Assembly (NCBI GenBank): GCA_030015575.1
Contig: CM057342.1
Location: 259,990,867-260,054,866, forward strand
DNA from: Agapanthus africanus
Taxonomy: Eukaryota; Streptophyta; Magnoliopsida; Asparagales; Amaryllidaceae
Direction of reading: 5' to 3'
Length of the DNA stretch: 64,000 nucleotides
The position numbers and the translations under genes were made by a program. Shown in pieces: positions 31,852 to 44,659 of this stretch. Each line of letters opens with the position of its first letter. Position 1 is the first letter of the stretch. The notes under the pieces were generated by a model that was not told where the DNA came from, did not search any database, and saw only the letters and a program-made list of their open reading frames with translations.

Positions 31852-34800
31852 CGACCTTTGACCGACCCTAGACTATGACTCAGTGACCAAGTTGACCGAA
31901 CCTTCTTAAAATACTGGCTTTTGGATTGTCCGAGTTGCATAAGTCATTGCCACTCCTTTTACCCTTTGCATTTCTCAGAACACCCCGTATTACTACGGAC
32001 ATCCACTTCCATTGGATAGATCCATCGTATGGTTATATACGAACTCGAAGGGACTTCTTCGAGGATGGATCCAAGTTCAGGAGAAATAGAATTGGTTTAT
32101 TCAGTTGTCTTTTATTATCACCTTCTCTCAGGTTGCGAGGGCTCCTTGGTTTAGGAGAGTACACCTATTACGCTTATTGGATAGTCTTATTCCAAACCAT
32201 AGGCAGGTGCCGAAAGGTAGGGAATGAAGAAAACCAATTAGCCTAAGTAGGGTGTGCAGAAGGCAATAACTAAAGACAAAATAAAGGGATTAGAAAGAGG
32301 GCAAAGTAAATTGCGACTGATATCATTCACGACCAAACCGCATACTTCATCGCCACTCCTATTTCACCTTTAAAGGAATAAGGTATTATTCAGTTGTCTT
32401 TTATCATCACCTTCTCTCAAGATACGAGTACTCCTTGGTTTAGGAGAGTACACCTATTATGCTTACTGGATAGTCTTCTTCCAAACCATAGGCTGGTGCC
32501 GAACGGTAGGGAAGGAAGACATCCATTAAGCCTAACGATGGTGTACAGAAGGTAATGACTAAAGACAAATAAAGGGATTTAGAGAGATGGCAAAGAAATA
32601 TACGGTTAAAGTCATGAATTGGATTATGGAAGAGGCATTGCTATGAATACCAGGATATCCCTACGAAACATTTTCATGTTTCAGTGCATTGTTAAAGGAA
32701 AACTATTTTCCCGATTAGATACTTACTCCAAGGGTATGTATTTACCAGGTTTCATTCTCATATCTGTATGGTTTTACAGATGATGAGTGGGAGTAAGTTA
32801 TTGGGAATTAGGTAATTATCCTCATTATATCGGAATTCGTTGTAATTGGTGATATTTGAAGAAATCGCCAGGGTACAGTTTTCAACCTACGACGCACAGG
32901 TTTTGAGTTGTTCAACTCAGCGGACTTATACAGAGTATTGTATGTTGTCTAAGTGTCCATCAGAACAAAGGAGTAGGTCCTCGTACTATGTTATGTTTAC
33001 TTATGACTTATCTAGTTTTTAGACAAGTGTTTCGTAGAAATATAAGGTCTAAGTTTTGAGAAGTTGTGGGTATAAGAATAAAGTAGAGAACCAGGTGTCA
33101 CAAGTATCGGGATTCTTCAAAGAGATCGAAGATATAGATTCTTGTGATTGGTATTCAGATGATAGTAATGGTTTTGAGAAACTTGTTTCTCTTTCGGGTT
33201 ACTCATAATTGGATGGATTCCTAAGTTGAGTAATGCTGATTAGCCTATTTCCATTAAGTTGATATGCACTGGAGACAGCTGCATGATTTGAATCTGGTTC
33301 CAATTAAATAAGTGCCAAAGTTTCTATATTGGATATAGAATGGTTCATACCTTAAAAGATGTTAAGGTACGGGGAGTTGTCCAGCTTATGCTTAAAACCA
33401 GACTCTGGATAACTCAGGGCACGTTTCTGTAATGGCTGTTTGTGGGTTGACCCTGGCTATGACGAGGGTTGATATTCTACCATTTGGAAGATCAATAGTG
33501 ATATTGTTCTTGACTCGCCACAGTTTTAGTAAAATGGATCTTTTTAAGAAAATAGTAGTGGGAGTATGGTAGAACTGGATGTGATTCCAGAACCGCTAAT
33601 GATTACGGAAAATTTAATAGGACCTATATATTCAAATCAGGTTTGACATTCCAATAGCCACTCCACAGATATGGTGGGTAACCTCAGACACCCGAGAGGT
33701 ACTTCGGTAGCCTCAAGGACGGTAACAGGGAGGTTCTTATCTACCCAGACTTGACACAACTGTTGTTCCAGGCTATGAGACCCGGTAGGAGGGTTGTTGT
33801 GGTCAGTGGGAGCAGCGGAAGAATAGTGGACAAGTAGCTTATGTCTATTTATAGACTAGAGCAGTTATAGCGGAGATAGATCATCTATTTTTGATGTGAC
33901 AGTCATGGGTTTGACTTCATCAGAATAAGGGATGGATCTGTTAAGGAGGTAGTAAGGTGTGATGTCATGGTATATGGATGACATACACAGAGTAGGAAGT
34001 AAAATTCCTATACTACGATCGGTTGTACTGTGGTCGTCATACAGTTGTTTCTCCAAACAGGATATGGATATAATATTTGACATTCTGGTTTCTAGATCTA
34101 TGGTTTTAGATCTGGATTTGGGTAGTTTCCCAATGTGGGTACTTTGACAGTATTCTAATGGTTTTTAGAATAGATGACTCCCGGCATAGTGGTGTACCTG
34201 CTGGTGATGGAGTCACCCTCTCTAAAGGTGTCTTACAGACTAAAGGGGAAAGGGATAGGCATGATTGGCAGATCACTTGCTTAGGCAATTGAGTCAATCA
34301 TGAGATATCAAGTACCACACCAGATGTTGTTTTGCACTTGATGCGATAAGTTTGTATTAATCCAATCCTGGAGAAACATAAGGAAGCAGTTTTAGAACAT
34401 AAGTACATGTTCTACGGATTTGATGACGGCAGCCTCCTTCGGGAGACGGTTATCATTCCAGGCTTCAAAGGTGACATAGTTGACAGAGTGATTGTCAGAG
34501 TTATAGTTTTTCCCTCTGATGAGGGACAGTATTATGGACAGGTGGTCCAAGAGGATACTGTGGGTGGCATGGTGCCAGATACTGATTAGGTTCAGTGATC
34601 GATACAGTCTAAGAAGTTTGGATTTAGAGTTCATTTATGAACAAGGTCCCATCAGATATCCAGACATATTCTAAGACAGGTATTACTCAATTCGGGAGAT
34701 GGCTTTCTCCGCGAACTTGAGATTAAGAGAGATATAGAAAGAAACATCTAGGCGGATCCACTCACTGAGGCTATTTCTCGAACACAATAGTTTTACAAAC

Positions 34801-34890
34801 GGGCTTTGTGAAACTGATTAGTAGAAGAGTTGGATGTTCGGTTTCACATGGGCTGTGAGTAGTCGACATCGCAATAATTAGCCTTAAGTG
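31852..34890 (+). pseudogene. D1 degenerate pol, gag absent
   Basis: About 3 kb where C has 3.9 kb of gag-pol. The first part (31950-32600) holds two direct copies of a roughly 300-bp block (CAGTTGTCTTTTAT...CACCTTCTCTCA, near 32100 and 32390) that I cannot match to gag. From about 33000 integrase sequence is recognisable (GAGAAGTTGTGGGTATAAG), then RT landmarks (TGGGAGCAGCGG at 33808-33819, GTATATGGATGACAT at 33969-33983 coding a YMDD-like site) and RNase H remnants. Multiple stops and indels leave no functional frame. Confidence 0.7.
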
Positions 34891-34902
34891 CAAGTGGGAG
34901 AT

Positions 34903-36989
34903 TGTTGGAGATAGTGCCCTCAGAGTAAATTATTGGATCGTAGGTACGTGATTGCAATGATTGCGGAGGACCTATACCGGTAGGACAGTCTTACTCGAGA
35001 TGATAGTATGCTATCTGGTTTGCCTTTATCAGTCGTGCACATGTTCAGGTGACTGATTACATGTTACACTTTGATAGAGCCCTTAGGATCTTGCTTTACT
35101 ACCAACAGTATGATGGCGATCATATACGTGAGAGTTGGGCAGTTTATATGCATATCCTTAATTATGGTCCCTAGTCGTGGGAGTTTCGAGACAGGGCATC
35201 GATCCTCCGGAGTAGACTAGTGTATACAGTCGAGACCCCGACGAGGGGCGGTGGCCGGTCTCACAAGCCACTGGTGTCAGTTGGATCACCTAAGATGTAT
35301 ACAGGTGCTCATTGGGTTATGAGTACACCGGACAGGACTCACCGGGAACCTGCTAGTTGGTATTATACATATCGTCAGATAGCAGTTCCCTAGTGACATG
35401 TGTACAGGTTAGTTCATCGACCTGAGGTCGTCATTTGTCTCGTGTGAGTTCCACTGTGCTTTGATTTCTACCCTACCACGGCTCAAAGGAGTCGTGCAAA
35501 CAGGTAGTTTTTGGGTACAGTCCCGAGCCACATGGAGGCACGTGAGCGGATCGGCAGGGGATTCGTCTCTCCCGGTATTGGGGGTGAGATCGTGCTGTGT
35601 CTAGGAGAGCCATTACACAAAGCCCACGGCCGTGGCAGGAGATTTACTGGTAGGTACTCCAGTAGTATCTCAGGGTGTTATTGGGCAACACTCCGACACG
35701 ACTTATACTGCTATTGGGGGTCTGACGTTACTAGCCCCCTAGGAAGATATGCGATACTCATAGACGAACGGACCAGACTGTATATACATTGTCACTGTTA
35801 GGCTCAGTAGGGTTTCCGGATGAGTTCGCTCATCGACCTCCCTTGAGGTCAGTCCATGGGCAGCCGTGACGCATAGCTAGTGCCGCAGACGGTTTGTGGT
35901 TAAACCCACTGCCAGGGTACTGACGAGTCATTAAAGTCCCCCACAGACAGTTTCCCAAGTTCGGGCGAAACGTTGTAGAGGCCGTATGGTTTTATGGCAG
36001 GGTTCTGAAAATGCACGTGCGTTTACGCACGTGTCATATTTCGGGCAGATAATACTGGTGGGCTTTGGTTTAAGCCGGATCCGAGTATTATATTGAGTAG
36101 ATATAATATTTTTGTCTCAGTTGCATTTTTATTCGGTCGTAATACAAATGCGGGTATATTTATACAGTTACGGGGTTATCCTGAAATTCGTTTCGGGATC
36201 GCTTTTGGAAGTTGCCAGTTTCCAGTTTTCTATCAGTCGTTTTTTAATATTCGGTTAAAAACGGATTTATCTTTTCTTGAGATGAGTGTGGAAGGTTCTA
36301 GAAGTTTCTAGAAGAGGTGACTAGGTTAGAATGGAGTTGATGTTTCATTGGTTGCATTTATTGTGTTCACACTTTGTGTTCACACTAGATATTTTCTTGT
36401 GTTCACACATGATATTTATCATTGTGGTCACTCTCCTCTCTTCTACACTCACCCCCCACCTCCTTATAAGATGGCCGGCCCCCTCCTCTCTCTCTCTCTC
36501 TCACTTGATTGATTCATTTGTTTAAAAGATATGATAGTTTTGGGGTGTATGGAAATTTCATATATCATTTCATTCCATCACCCGATTCGAGTGGCAACTT
36601 CATTAACCGATCGTCCACGGCTTTGGACGAAGTGAGACAAAGTCTTCTACTCATTCTCTACATTATTCTTGGTCGTCTCTTTTAGCAAACTTGACGACCG
36701 AGTTGCCTCGAGTCAGAGGCGGGAGCCCGTTTAAAGAATCGTTGACGTGGTGCCACCTGGACGAGCAGATCGGAGATCGATGAGATCGGAGCAGCCGCAA
36801 CGGAGCGTGGGATGATGGTTAAAGAACGAAGGACTCGGATCGTTCGGTATAACCTTTCAACTCTCTTTACAGTTTGTTAGTTTAGCAATAATGGCAGATC
36901 CGGGTTATAGTATACGATAGCGCCAGTTAAAAAGTTTTTGTTCCGCATTTGGCGTCTGTAGACGGCCGGGGCGCTACCGTAGACTTACA
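34903..36989 (+). repeat. D1 3' LTR
   Basis: 2087 bp, preceded by the PPT CAAGTGGGAGAT. It is the pair of 27471-29555. ACGT palindrome at 36014-36033. Confidence 0.92.
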
Positions 36990-38978
36990 GTGCCCTCAAA
37001 GTCAATTATTGGATCACAGACACGTGATTGCAATGATTGAGGGAGGACCTATGCCGGTAGGACGGTCTTACTCAAGATGATAGAATGCTATCTGGTTTAT
37101 CTTTATCATCGTGTACAGTTTTAGGTGACCTTACATATCCTATTACACATTGAAAGAGCCCTTAGGATTCTTGCTTGACTACCAGCAGTATGATGGCGAT
37201 CATATACGTGGGAGCTGGGGTCTATAAGCACATCCTTAAAAGGTCCCTAGTTGAGGGAGTTTCGAGATAGGGCATCGATACTCCAGAGTAGACTAGTGTA
37301 TACGGATCGAGACCCCGACGAGGGGCGGTGGCTGGTCTCACAAGCCATTGGTGTCAGTTGGTTCACCTAAGACGTATACAGGTGCTCCTTAGGTTATGAG
37401 TATACCGGACAGGACTTTCCGGGAACATGCTAGTTGGTTTTATACCTAGCGTCAGATAGCAGTTCCCTGGTGACATGTGTACAGGTTAGTTCATCGACCT
37501 GAGATCGTCATTTGTCTCGTGTGAGTTCCCACTGTGCTTTGATTACTACCCTACCACGGCTCAAAGGAGTCGTGCAAACAGGTTTTAGTTGGGTACAGTC
37601 CCGAGCTACATGGAGGCAGTGAGCGGATCAGCAGGGGTTTCGTCTCGCGCTGTGTCTACGAAAGCCATTACACGAAGTCCTTGGCCAAGACACGAGATTT
37701 ACTGGTAGGTATTCCAGTAGTATCTTAGGGTGTTCTGGGCTACACTCCGATACGACTTGTACCGCTTTTGACGTTTACCAGCCCCCTAGGCCCAACATGT
37801 GATACTCATAGACGAACGGGCCGGACTGTACGGATATTGTCACTGACAGACTCGGTAGGGTGTCAGGATGAGTTCGCTCATCAGCCTCCCTTTTGGTCGA
37901 TACATGGGTAGCCATTACGTACAGCTAGTACCACTGACGTGCTTGTGGTTAAACCCACTGCCAGCGTATTGACGAGTCTTTAGAGTCCCCCACAGATAGT
38001 TTCCCAAGTTTCGGGCGAAACATTGTAGAGGCCGTATGGTATTATGGCAGGGTTCGATCATATACGTGCACTTGTGCACGAATCATGATCGGGCAGATCA
38101 TAATAGTGGGGTTTGGTTTAAGCCGGATCCTAGTATTAGATTTGTTGGATTACTTTAGTTTCATTGCATTCGCATTCAGTCGGAATGCGGATGCAGGTAT
38201 GTATATACAGGTGAGGGGTATCCTTGTGATCCGTCACGAGTTTACTTTAGCAGATGCCATTCTCTTTTTATTGTTGCAAACATTTGGATTAATGCTTGCA
38301 AATGGAAATTGTGAGCTCAAAGTCATGATTAGGAGCATTAATTGTGACACATGCACAAGTAATGACTCATGGTCTCTTTATTTGTGCATATGTCACATTA
38401 TGGATTGATTTAGTGGGTAAAATGAAAGATGGAGAGAGAGAGAGGGCAGCCATGTACATGGGTTAGCTCTTGTGATTATCATTTTAGCCTATCTCATTTT
38501 TCATCTCACACAAGAAAAGAAAAGCTCTTCTTCTTCTTCTTCTTCCTCTACCTCATAACTTCCACCAATAGTATCATCTTCAACCTCCATTCATACACTC
38601 TCATGTGTTGAGAATTAATGAATGCTTGAGACAAAGTTATCACACACATTCTCTACTTCACCTTGGACATGTCGGCTAATAAGCTTCATGTTCGAGTTGC
38701 TTCGGATGAAGCGGGAGCCCGTAAAAAGACTCATTGATGCCGTACCCTTCCAACGAGGAGACCGAAGATCGGAGATGCCGCGAGGAGCATGGGATGGTGG
38801 CCAAAGACCGAAGGACACGGATCGATCGGTATAGCCACTCTTACTTCTTAGTAGTTAGTGAGTTTAGCGTTAATGGTTCGATCCGGGTCAAAGACTACGA
38901 TAGCGCCGGTTTCCTAAAATGTTTTTGTTTCCGCATTTGGCCTCGGATTGACGGCCGAGGCGCTACCGTAGACTTACA
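36990..38978 (+). repeat. D2 middle LTR, main part
   Basis: This continues the LTR interrupted by D1. It is clearly more diverged from the D1 LTRs than they are from each other. Inverted repeat CGTGCAC/GTGCACG with TT loop at 38065-38080. It ends GACTTACA at 38978. Confidence 0.85.
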
Positions 38979-41064
38979 AAACTATGGTCGGAGAGATTGT
39001 GATAATTCCCAGCCTGGCCGTTCTGGTATGCTATTTGGGTCTTGAAACTTTTTGTGTGTTCTGGTCTCTGGAATATTGGTTTTTGTGTATTGTTTATTTT
39101 TGCCTAGGTTGGATATTATGTTATCTTTTGTTTGGGGGCAATTCGGGGTATTTCGAAGTCGCTATTTTTAACAATGTTTAAAAGTTTTTAGTAAATACAT
39201 TACTATCTGCGACCGTGAATGTTATTAGAGCGATACAACTCGTCTAATTGCTATATATTCTTTTAGACGGGTTTGCGAACATGACATTCACATTGATGTT
39301 CTGTGTTGTGCTGTGCTTGTGGTTGGATCGTCGTGGTAGATAGCCAGTGGTGCAATAGTAGTAGAGTTCAGATTTGTTTGTATATTCATTATTGCGGGGC
39401 GAGCGTCCGATATGTGGACTGTCGTCTCTGCCAAGTTGTATATTCTTTTGTTTAGGGCACGATCGGGTTGAGGTCGATGTCACCTATGTACATATTATTT
39501 TCTTTTCTGTACTAGGATTACCCCAAGACGGAGTGCACAAAAAGCCGGATTCTAGAGGGCAACGGACCCGCATCTCATGGCGTTGAGACGGAGGGGGCCT
39601 TAGTCCAAAATTAGCGGGCTATTCACCGCACTCGTAGGGGTACAGGTTGACCCACGGAGGGGTGCACAAGTTACCGGATTCAGTGAAGTGCTAGGTGGCC
39701 CATTCACGTTGTTGATTAGGGTTGCCTCACTTCTGGGATTGGCGAGTAACTTGCCGCGCTCGTAGGGGTCTAGATTTTCATTGCACAGGCTATCCACACG
39801 ACAACGAACATCGAGTCTCATTTGCGGCTTAAGTGAAACCCGAGACTTCAAGATTATCTGTGATTTTGTTTTATATCATGCCTGGGACGATTGTTATATA
39901 TATTTATATATATACTAGTAGATGTTATATATGTTTTGCACCCGCGCTAGTCTAGCCCCCGCTCTGTTGTTAGTTAAGTAACCTAACGGGTGATAACGAG
40001 GCACAGTGGCGATTGCGGATGGCATATATGTACATTGTATTTTCGTTCTTTTTTGGTGTGATATGGTTTAATTGATGGGACTGCATTAATTCTGATTAAT
40101 GCAAGGAAAAGAAACCTATATGATGTTGTTGAAACCAAGTTTTTTTAAAACTGACATTACAGACGTTTCCTTTTACTTTCCACAATGGTATTCGGTTATG
40201 AATATCCAGCACCTCATTCGACGAGGCAAGAGCCGAGATCCCTTCACAGGAAGTGATCTCTTAGGCAAAAGTTTACGTCAGTGTAATAACTTCACTATAG
40301 TCGATTCTTTTGCTTTGTATCGTAGTATTCAGTTTAGAATATCCTGCACCTCATTTGACGAGGAAAGAGCCGAGATCCCTTCACAAGGAGTGGCCTCTTT
40401 AGTAAAAGTTTACGCCACTATATATTTGTAAAATCACTGGATTTCTTCAACGATATCAAGTTCATTACGTTAAAGGTTTTTTGCCAAAAAACAGCCGTAG
40501 CCCTCCGTCGTTTCCTACGAGTAGTATTTAGTATTCGTACTGCGTTTGTTGACTGTGTCATGGCGTAGTGTGCGGTAACTAAGTGGTGCTTGTTTATAGT
40601 ATGGATATGCGATTGGTTAGGACAGTCGTGCGGCCTTGTTGACTGTGTCAAGGGCTCGTACGGTGGGTTTAATGCAATCTAGATAATGACGGGTTGAACT
40701 TGACTAGGACTTTTTGATTTGTTGACCGTGTCAAGGTCACTTGGGTCCTAGGGGTAAAAACCACATCGGGAGTTTCAAACATACAGGAAACTTGCCAGGC
40801 ATGCGCATACCTTCTGGAGTGTGGTGACTTGAGTGGCTTCCGTCAACTTATCATACGATGATAGTTGGGTCCCGATTCTCACCGATGAGTAGGTTTACTC
40901 CTCGGGTGATTTTAGATGATCCCGACTAATTCTCATTTTGGGTTTGGAAGAGAATTCGAGGAAACAATGGGAGCCATCCTGATTAGATAAAGTGATTACC
41001 TATTCTAATCTAGGTTAGAGTGCACGCTGAGTGTTTCTTTTCTCTCTCTCTCTCTCTTTGGCAG
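38979..41064 (+). other. D2 second interior: leader, PBS lost
   Basis: Leader homologous to that of D1 but beginning about 230 nt later, so the PBS is deleted. Contains the CGTTAG-like dyad (39966-39990, one arm degraded), GATTGCGGATGGCAT, two copies of the CCTTCACAGG/CAAGG block (40195-40270, 40325-40410), three TTGAC-TGT/CGT-GTCA dyads (40549-40561, 40639-40652, 40722-40735) and a CT tract ending GGCAG at 41064. No conserved coding. Confidence 0.65.
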
Positions 41065-44000
41065 CGACCATGGCCTGACCCTAAACTAAAACTCATGAAC
41101 CAAATTAACCGAACCTTCTTAAAATACTTTGGCTTTTGGTTTGTCTTGTATTCGCATATATCATTGCCACTTCTACATCACCTTTGCATTTCTCCATAAC
41201 ACCCCGTATCACTACGAAGATCCACATTTATTAGATAATACATCGTATAGTTACATACGAACTCGAGGGAACTTGTTCCAGTTCGAGGATGGATACTGGT
41301 TCGGGAGAAATTGAATATGATTATTCGATTGTCTTTTCCCTTTACCTTCTCTCAGGTTGCGAGGGCTCCTAAGATTAGGAGAGTACACCTATTGTGCTTA
41401 TTGGATAGTTTTCTTCCAAACCATAGGCAGGTGCCGAAAGGTGGGGAAGGAAGAAAACCAATTAGCCTAAGTGTGGTATACAGAAGGTAATAAGTAAAAA
41501 CATATAAAGGGATTAGAGTAAGGGCAAAAAGAAATTGCGACTGCTATCATTCACGACAAAAACGCGTATACCCTTGCCACTCTCACATCCACTTTGCATT
41601 TCTTCAGAACACTTCGTATCACTACAAAGATCCATATTGCTTAGATATGCCATCGTATAGTTACATACGAACTCGAAGGAATTTGTTCCAGTTCGAGAAT
41701 AGATACCGGTTCAGGAGAAATTGAATAGGATTATTCGGTTGTCTTTTCTCTTTACCTTCTCTCAGGTTGCGAGGGCTCCTGGTATTTAGGAGAGTACACT
41801 TATTACGCTTATTGGATAGTCTTCTTCCATATCTTCGGCCGGTGCCGAAGGATGGGGAAGGAAGAAAATCAATTAGCCTAAGTGTGGTGTACAGAAGGTA
41901 ATAAGTAAAGATATATATAGGGATTGGAATGAGGGCAAGGAAGTTTACTGTTACTGTCGTGAATCAGGATAGTGGAAGAGGCATTACTAGGAATACCTGG
42001 TTACCCCTTCGAAACATTTTCATGTTTTAGATTTACTGTGCGATATTAAGAGAAAACTGTTTTCTCAATTAGATTCTAACTCCAGGGTATGTATATATCA
42101 GATTTGATTCTCACATCTGTATGGCATTACAGATGGTGAGTGGGAGTAAGATATTGGGAATTGGGTGATTAGATCCTCAATACATATCATAATTCTTTGT
42201 AATTGGTGATATTTGAGGAAATCACCTGGGGTTTGCCTGACGGCAAATATTTGGTTTTGAATATCCGTTGTTATGCACCAATTTCAAACTGATATATCTG
42301 TACATTTATTTTATAAAGTGAGATATAATTTTTTTGATATTATGTCTATGGTATTTACTTATATCAGTTGGTGGTTAGGTAAAGTGCATTCAACAGCGGT
42401 ATAACTCTTCTTAACCATAGTACAGTTTTCAACCTACGACGCATAGGGTTTGAGTTATTGAACTCAGGGGACTTATAAAAAATATTGTATGTGGTCCGAT
42501 ATCCGTTAGGACAAAGGGGTTGATACTCGGACTATATTTTGTTTACTTATGACTTCCCCAGTTCTAGACAAGTATTTCGTTGAAATACAAGGTCCAAATA
42601 TTGAGAAGATATAGGTATAAGAATAAAGTAGAGAACCACATGTTGCAAGACAAAGGGTTGGTACTCGTACTATATTCTCTTTACTTTCGACTTCTCTAGT
42701 TTTAGACAAGTATTTCGTTGAAATACAGGGTCCGGGTTTTGAGAAGTTATAGGTATAAAAATAAAGTAGAAAACCATTTGTTGGAAGTATCAGGATTCTT
42801 CAAGGTAATCGAAAATGAAGATATTTGTGCTAGGTATTCTGTTGTAAGTAATGGTTTTGAGAACTAGCTTTTCTTTCAGGTTACTCATATGTGGATGCAT
42901 TCCTTGATGAGTAATGCTGTTTAGCCTCCTTCCATTTGGTTAATATGCACTGGAAACGGCTGCATGTTTTTTGAATCTGGTTCCAATTAAATTAGTCTAC
43001 GGTATATAGAATGGACTCATATCTTATCGATGTTAAGATATAAGGAGTTGTCCGGCTGATACTTAAAACCAGAATCTGGACGAACTCAAGGCACGTTTCA
43101 GTAATGACAGTTTGTGGGTTATCCCGGGCTTCGATGAGGGTTAACTTTCTACCATCAGGGAGATCAATAGTTATATTGTTCATAACTCGCCACAGTTTTA
43201 GTAAAATGGATTCTTTTCAGAAAACATTAGTGGGAGTATGGTAGAACTGGAAGTGATTCCAGAACTGGAAGTGATTCCAGAACTACAAACGATTACTGAT
43301 AATTTAATAGAACCTAAAGATTCAATTGGATTCGACATTCCATTAGCCACTCCGCAAATTTGGTGGTAACCTCAGGCACCCGAGAGGTACTTCGGTCTCC
43401 TCAAAGACGGTGATAGGGAGGTTTATGATTATCCAAACTTGACACTGCTGCTGTTCTCGACTATGAGATCTGGCAGGAGGATGAGTATAACGCCGTTCCA
43501 AACTAGATTTAGAAGTGCAAATGTATATGACTCTGCCAGAGGGTTATTATAGTCAGTGAGAGCAGCGGAAGTAAAGTTGGTAAGTAGCTTATGTCTATTT
43601 ATAGATTAAACCAGATACAGCGGAGATAGATCATCTAGTTTTGATGTAAGAGTCATAGAGTTTGACTTCATCAGAACAAAAGATGGATCGGGTAAGAAGG
43701 TAGTAGAGAGTGATATCCAGGTATTTGGATGACATGCACTTAATAGGAAGTGTAATTCCTATACTACAATCGATTATATACTGTAGTTGTCACAAGGTGT
43801 TTCTCCACATAGGATATAGATAAAATATCAGGGATTCTGGTGACAAGATCTATGGTTTTAGATCTAGATTTGGAAAGTGTTCCAATTCGGGTACTTAACA
43901 CTATTCTAAAGTGTTTTAGAATGGATGACTCCTGGCGAGGTGGTTGTACCCGCAGGTGATGGAGTCACCCTCTCTAAAGAGATGTCTTCTAGACTGATGA

Positions 44001-44647
44001 GGAGAGGGATTTGCATGATTGGCATATCACTTGCTTAGGCAATTGAGTCAATCATGAGATATCAAGTACAACACCAGATATTGCTTTTGCACTAGTTGCA
44101 ATAAGCATATATATTAATCCAATCATGGAGAAACATTAGGAAGCAGTTATGAACATAAGTGGATGTTTTTAGGATATGGTAACGGCAGCCTCCTTCGAGA
44201 GACGGTTATCATTTCATGCTTCCAAGATGACCTGGATGACAGAGTGACTGTCAGAGTTATAGTTTTCCCTCTTTTGAGGGACAGTATGTTGGACAGGTGG
44301 TCCAAGCGGATACTGTAGAAGGCATGATGCAGGATTCTGATTAAATTCAGTGGACGATACAGTCTAAGAAGTTTGCTGGATTTGGAGTTCATTTATGAAC
44401 TGACCCATCAGATATCCAGACAAATTCTAAGACAGGTATTGCTCATTTCGGGAGACAGTCTTTCTCTGCAAAGTTGAGATATAGAGAGATATAGAAAGAA
44501 ACACTAGAGCGGATCCACTCACTGAAGCTATTTCTCGAACGCAATAGTTTCACAAACGAGCTTTGTGAAACTGATTAGTAGAGAAGTTGGGTGTTCGGTA
44601 TTACACGGGCTGTGAGTATGCGACACTGCAATAATTAGCCTTAAGTG
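41065..44647 (+). pseudogene. D2 second interior: degenerate pol with local duplications
   Basis: Copia pol remnant. It carries a direct duplication of about 400 bp (41165-41540 and 41575-41940) equivalent to the duplicated block of D1. It also has a private duplication of about 140 bp around the integrase landmark (42510-42650 and 42651-42790). RT landmarks follow: CAGTGAGAGCAGCGG near 43553-43567 and TATTTGGATGACATG near 43722-43736. It ends with the PPT at 44648-44659. No open frame. Confidence 0.65.
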
Positions 44648-44659
44648 CAAGTGGGAGAT

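Larger units (their letters stand above)
27471..36989 (+). mobile_element. Ty1/copia element D1, complete but pol-dead (9.5 kb)
   Basis: A full element with 5' LTR 27471-29555, PBS, interior 29556-34902, PPT 34891-34902 and 3' LTR 34903-36989, flanked by the 5-bp TSD GTGCC. The LTRs differ at about 2% over the first 330 bp compared, so the insertion is fairly recent. The interior has no long ORF: gag is absent and pol is degenerate. D1 shares lesions with D2, so it was already defective when it moved (inference: trans-mobilisation). Confidence 0.9.
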
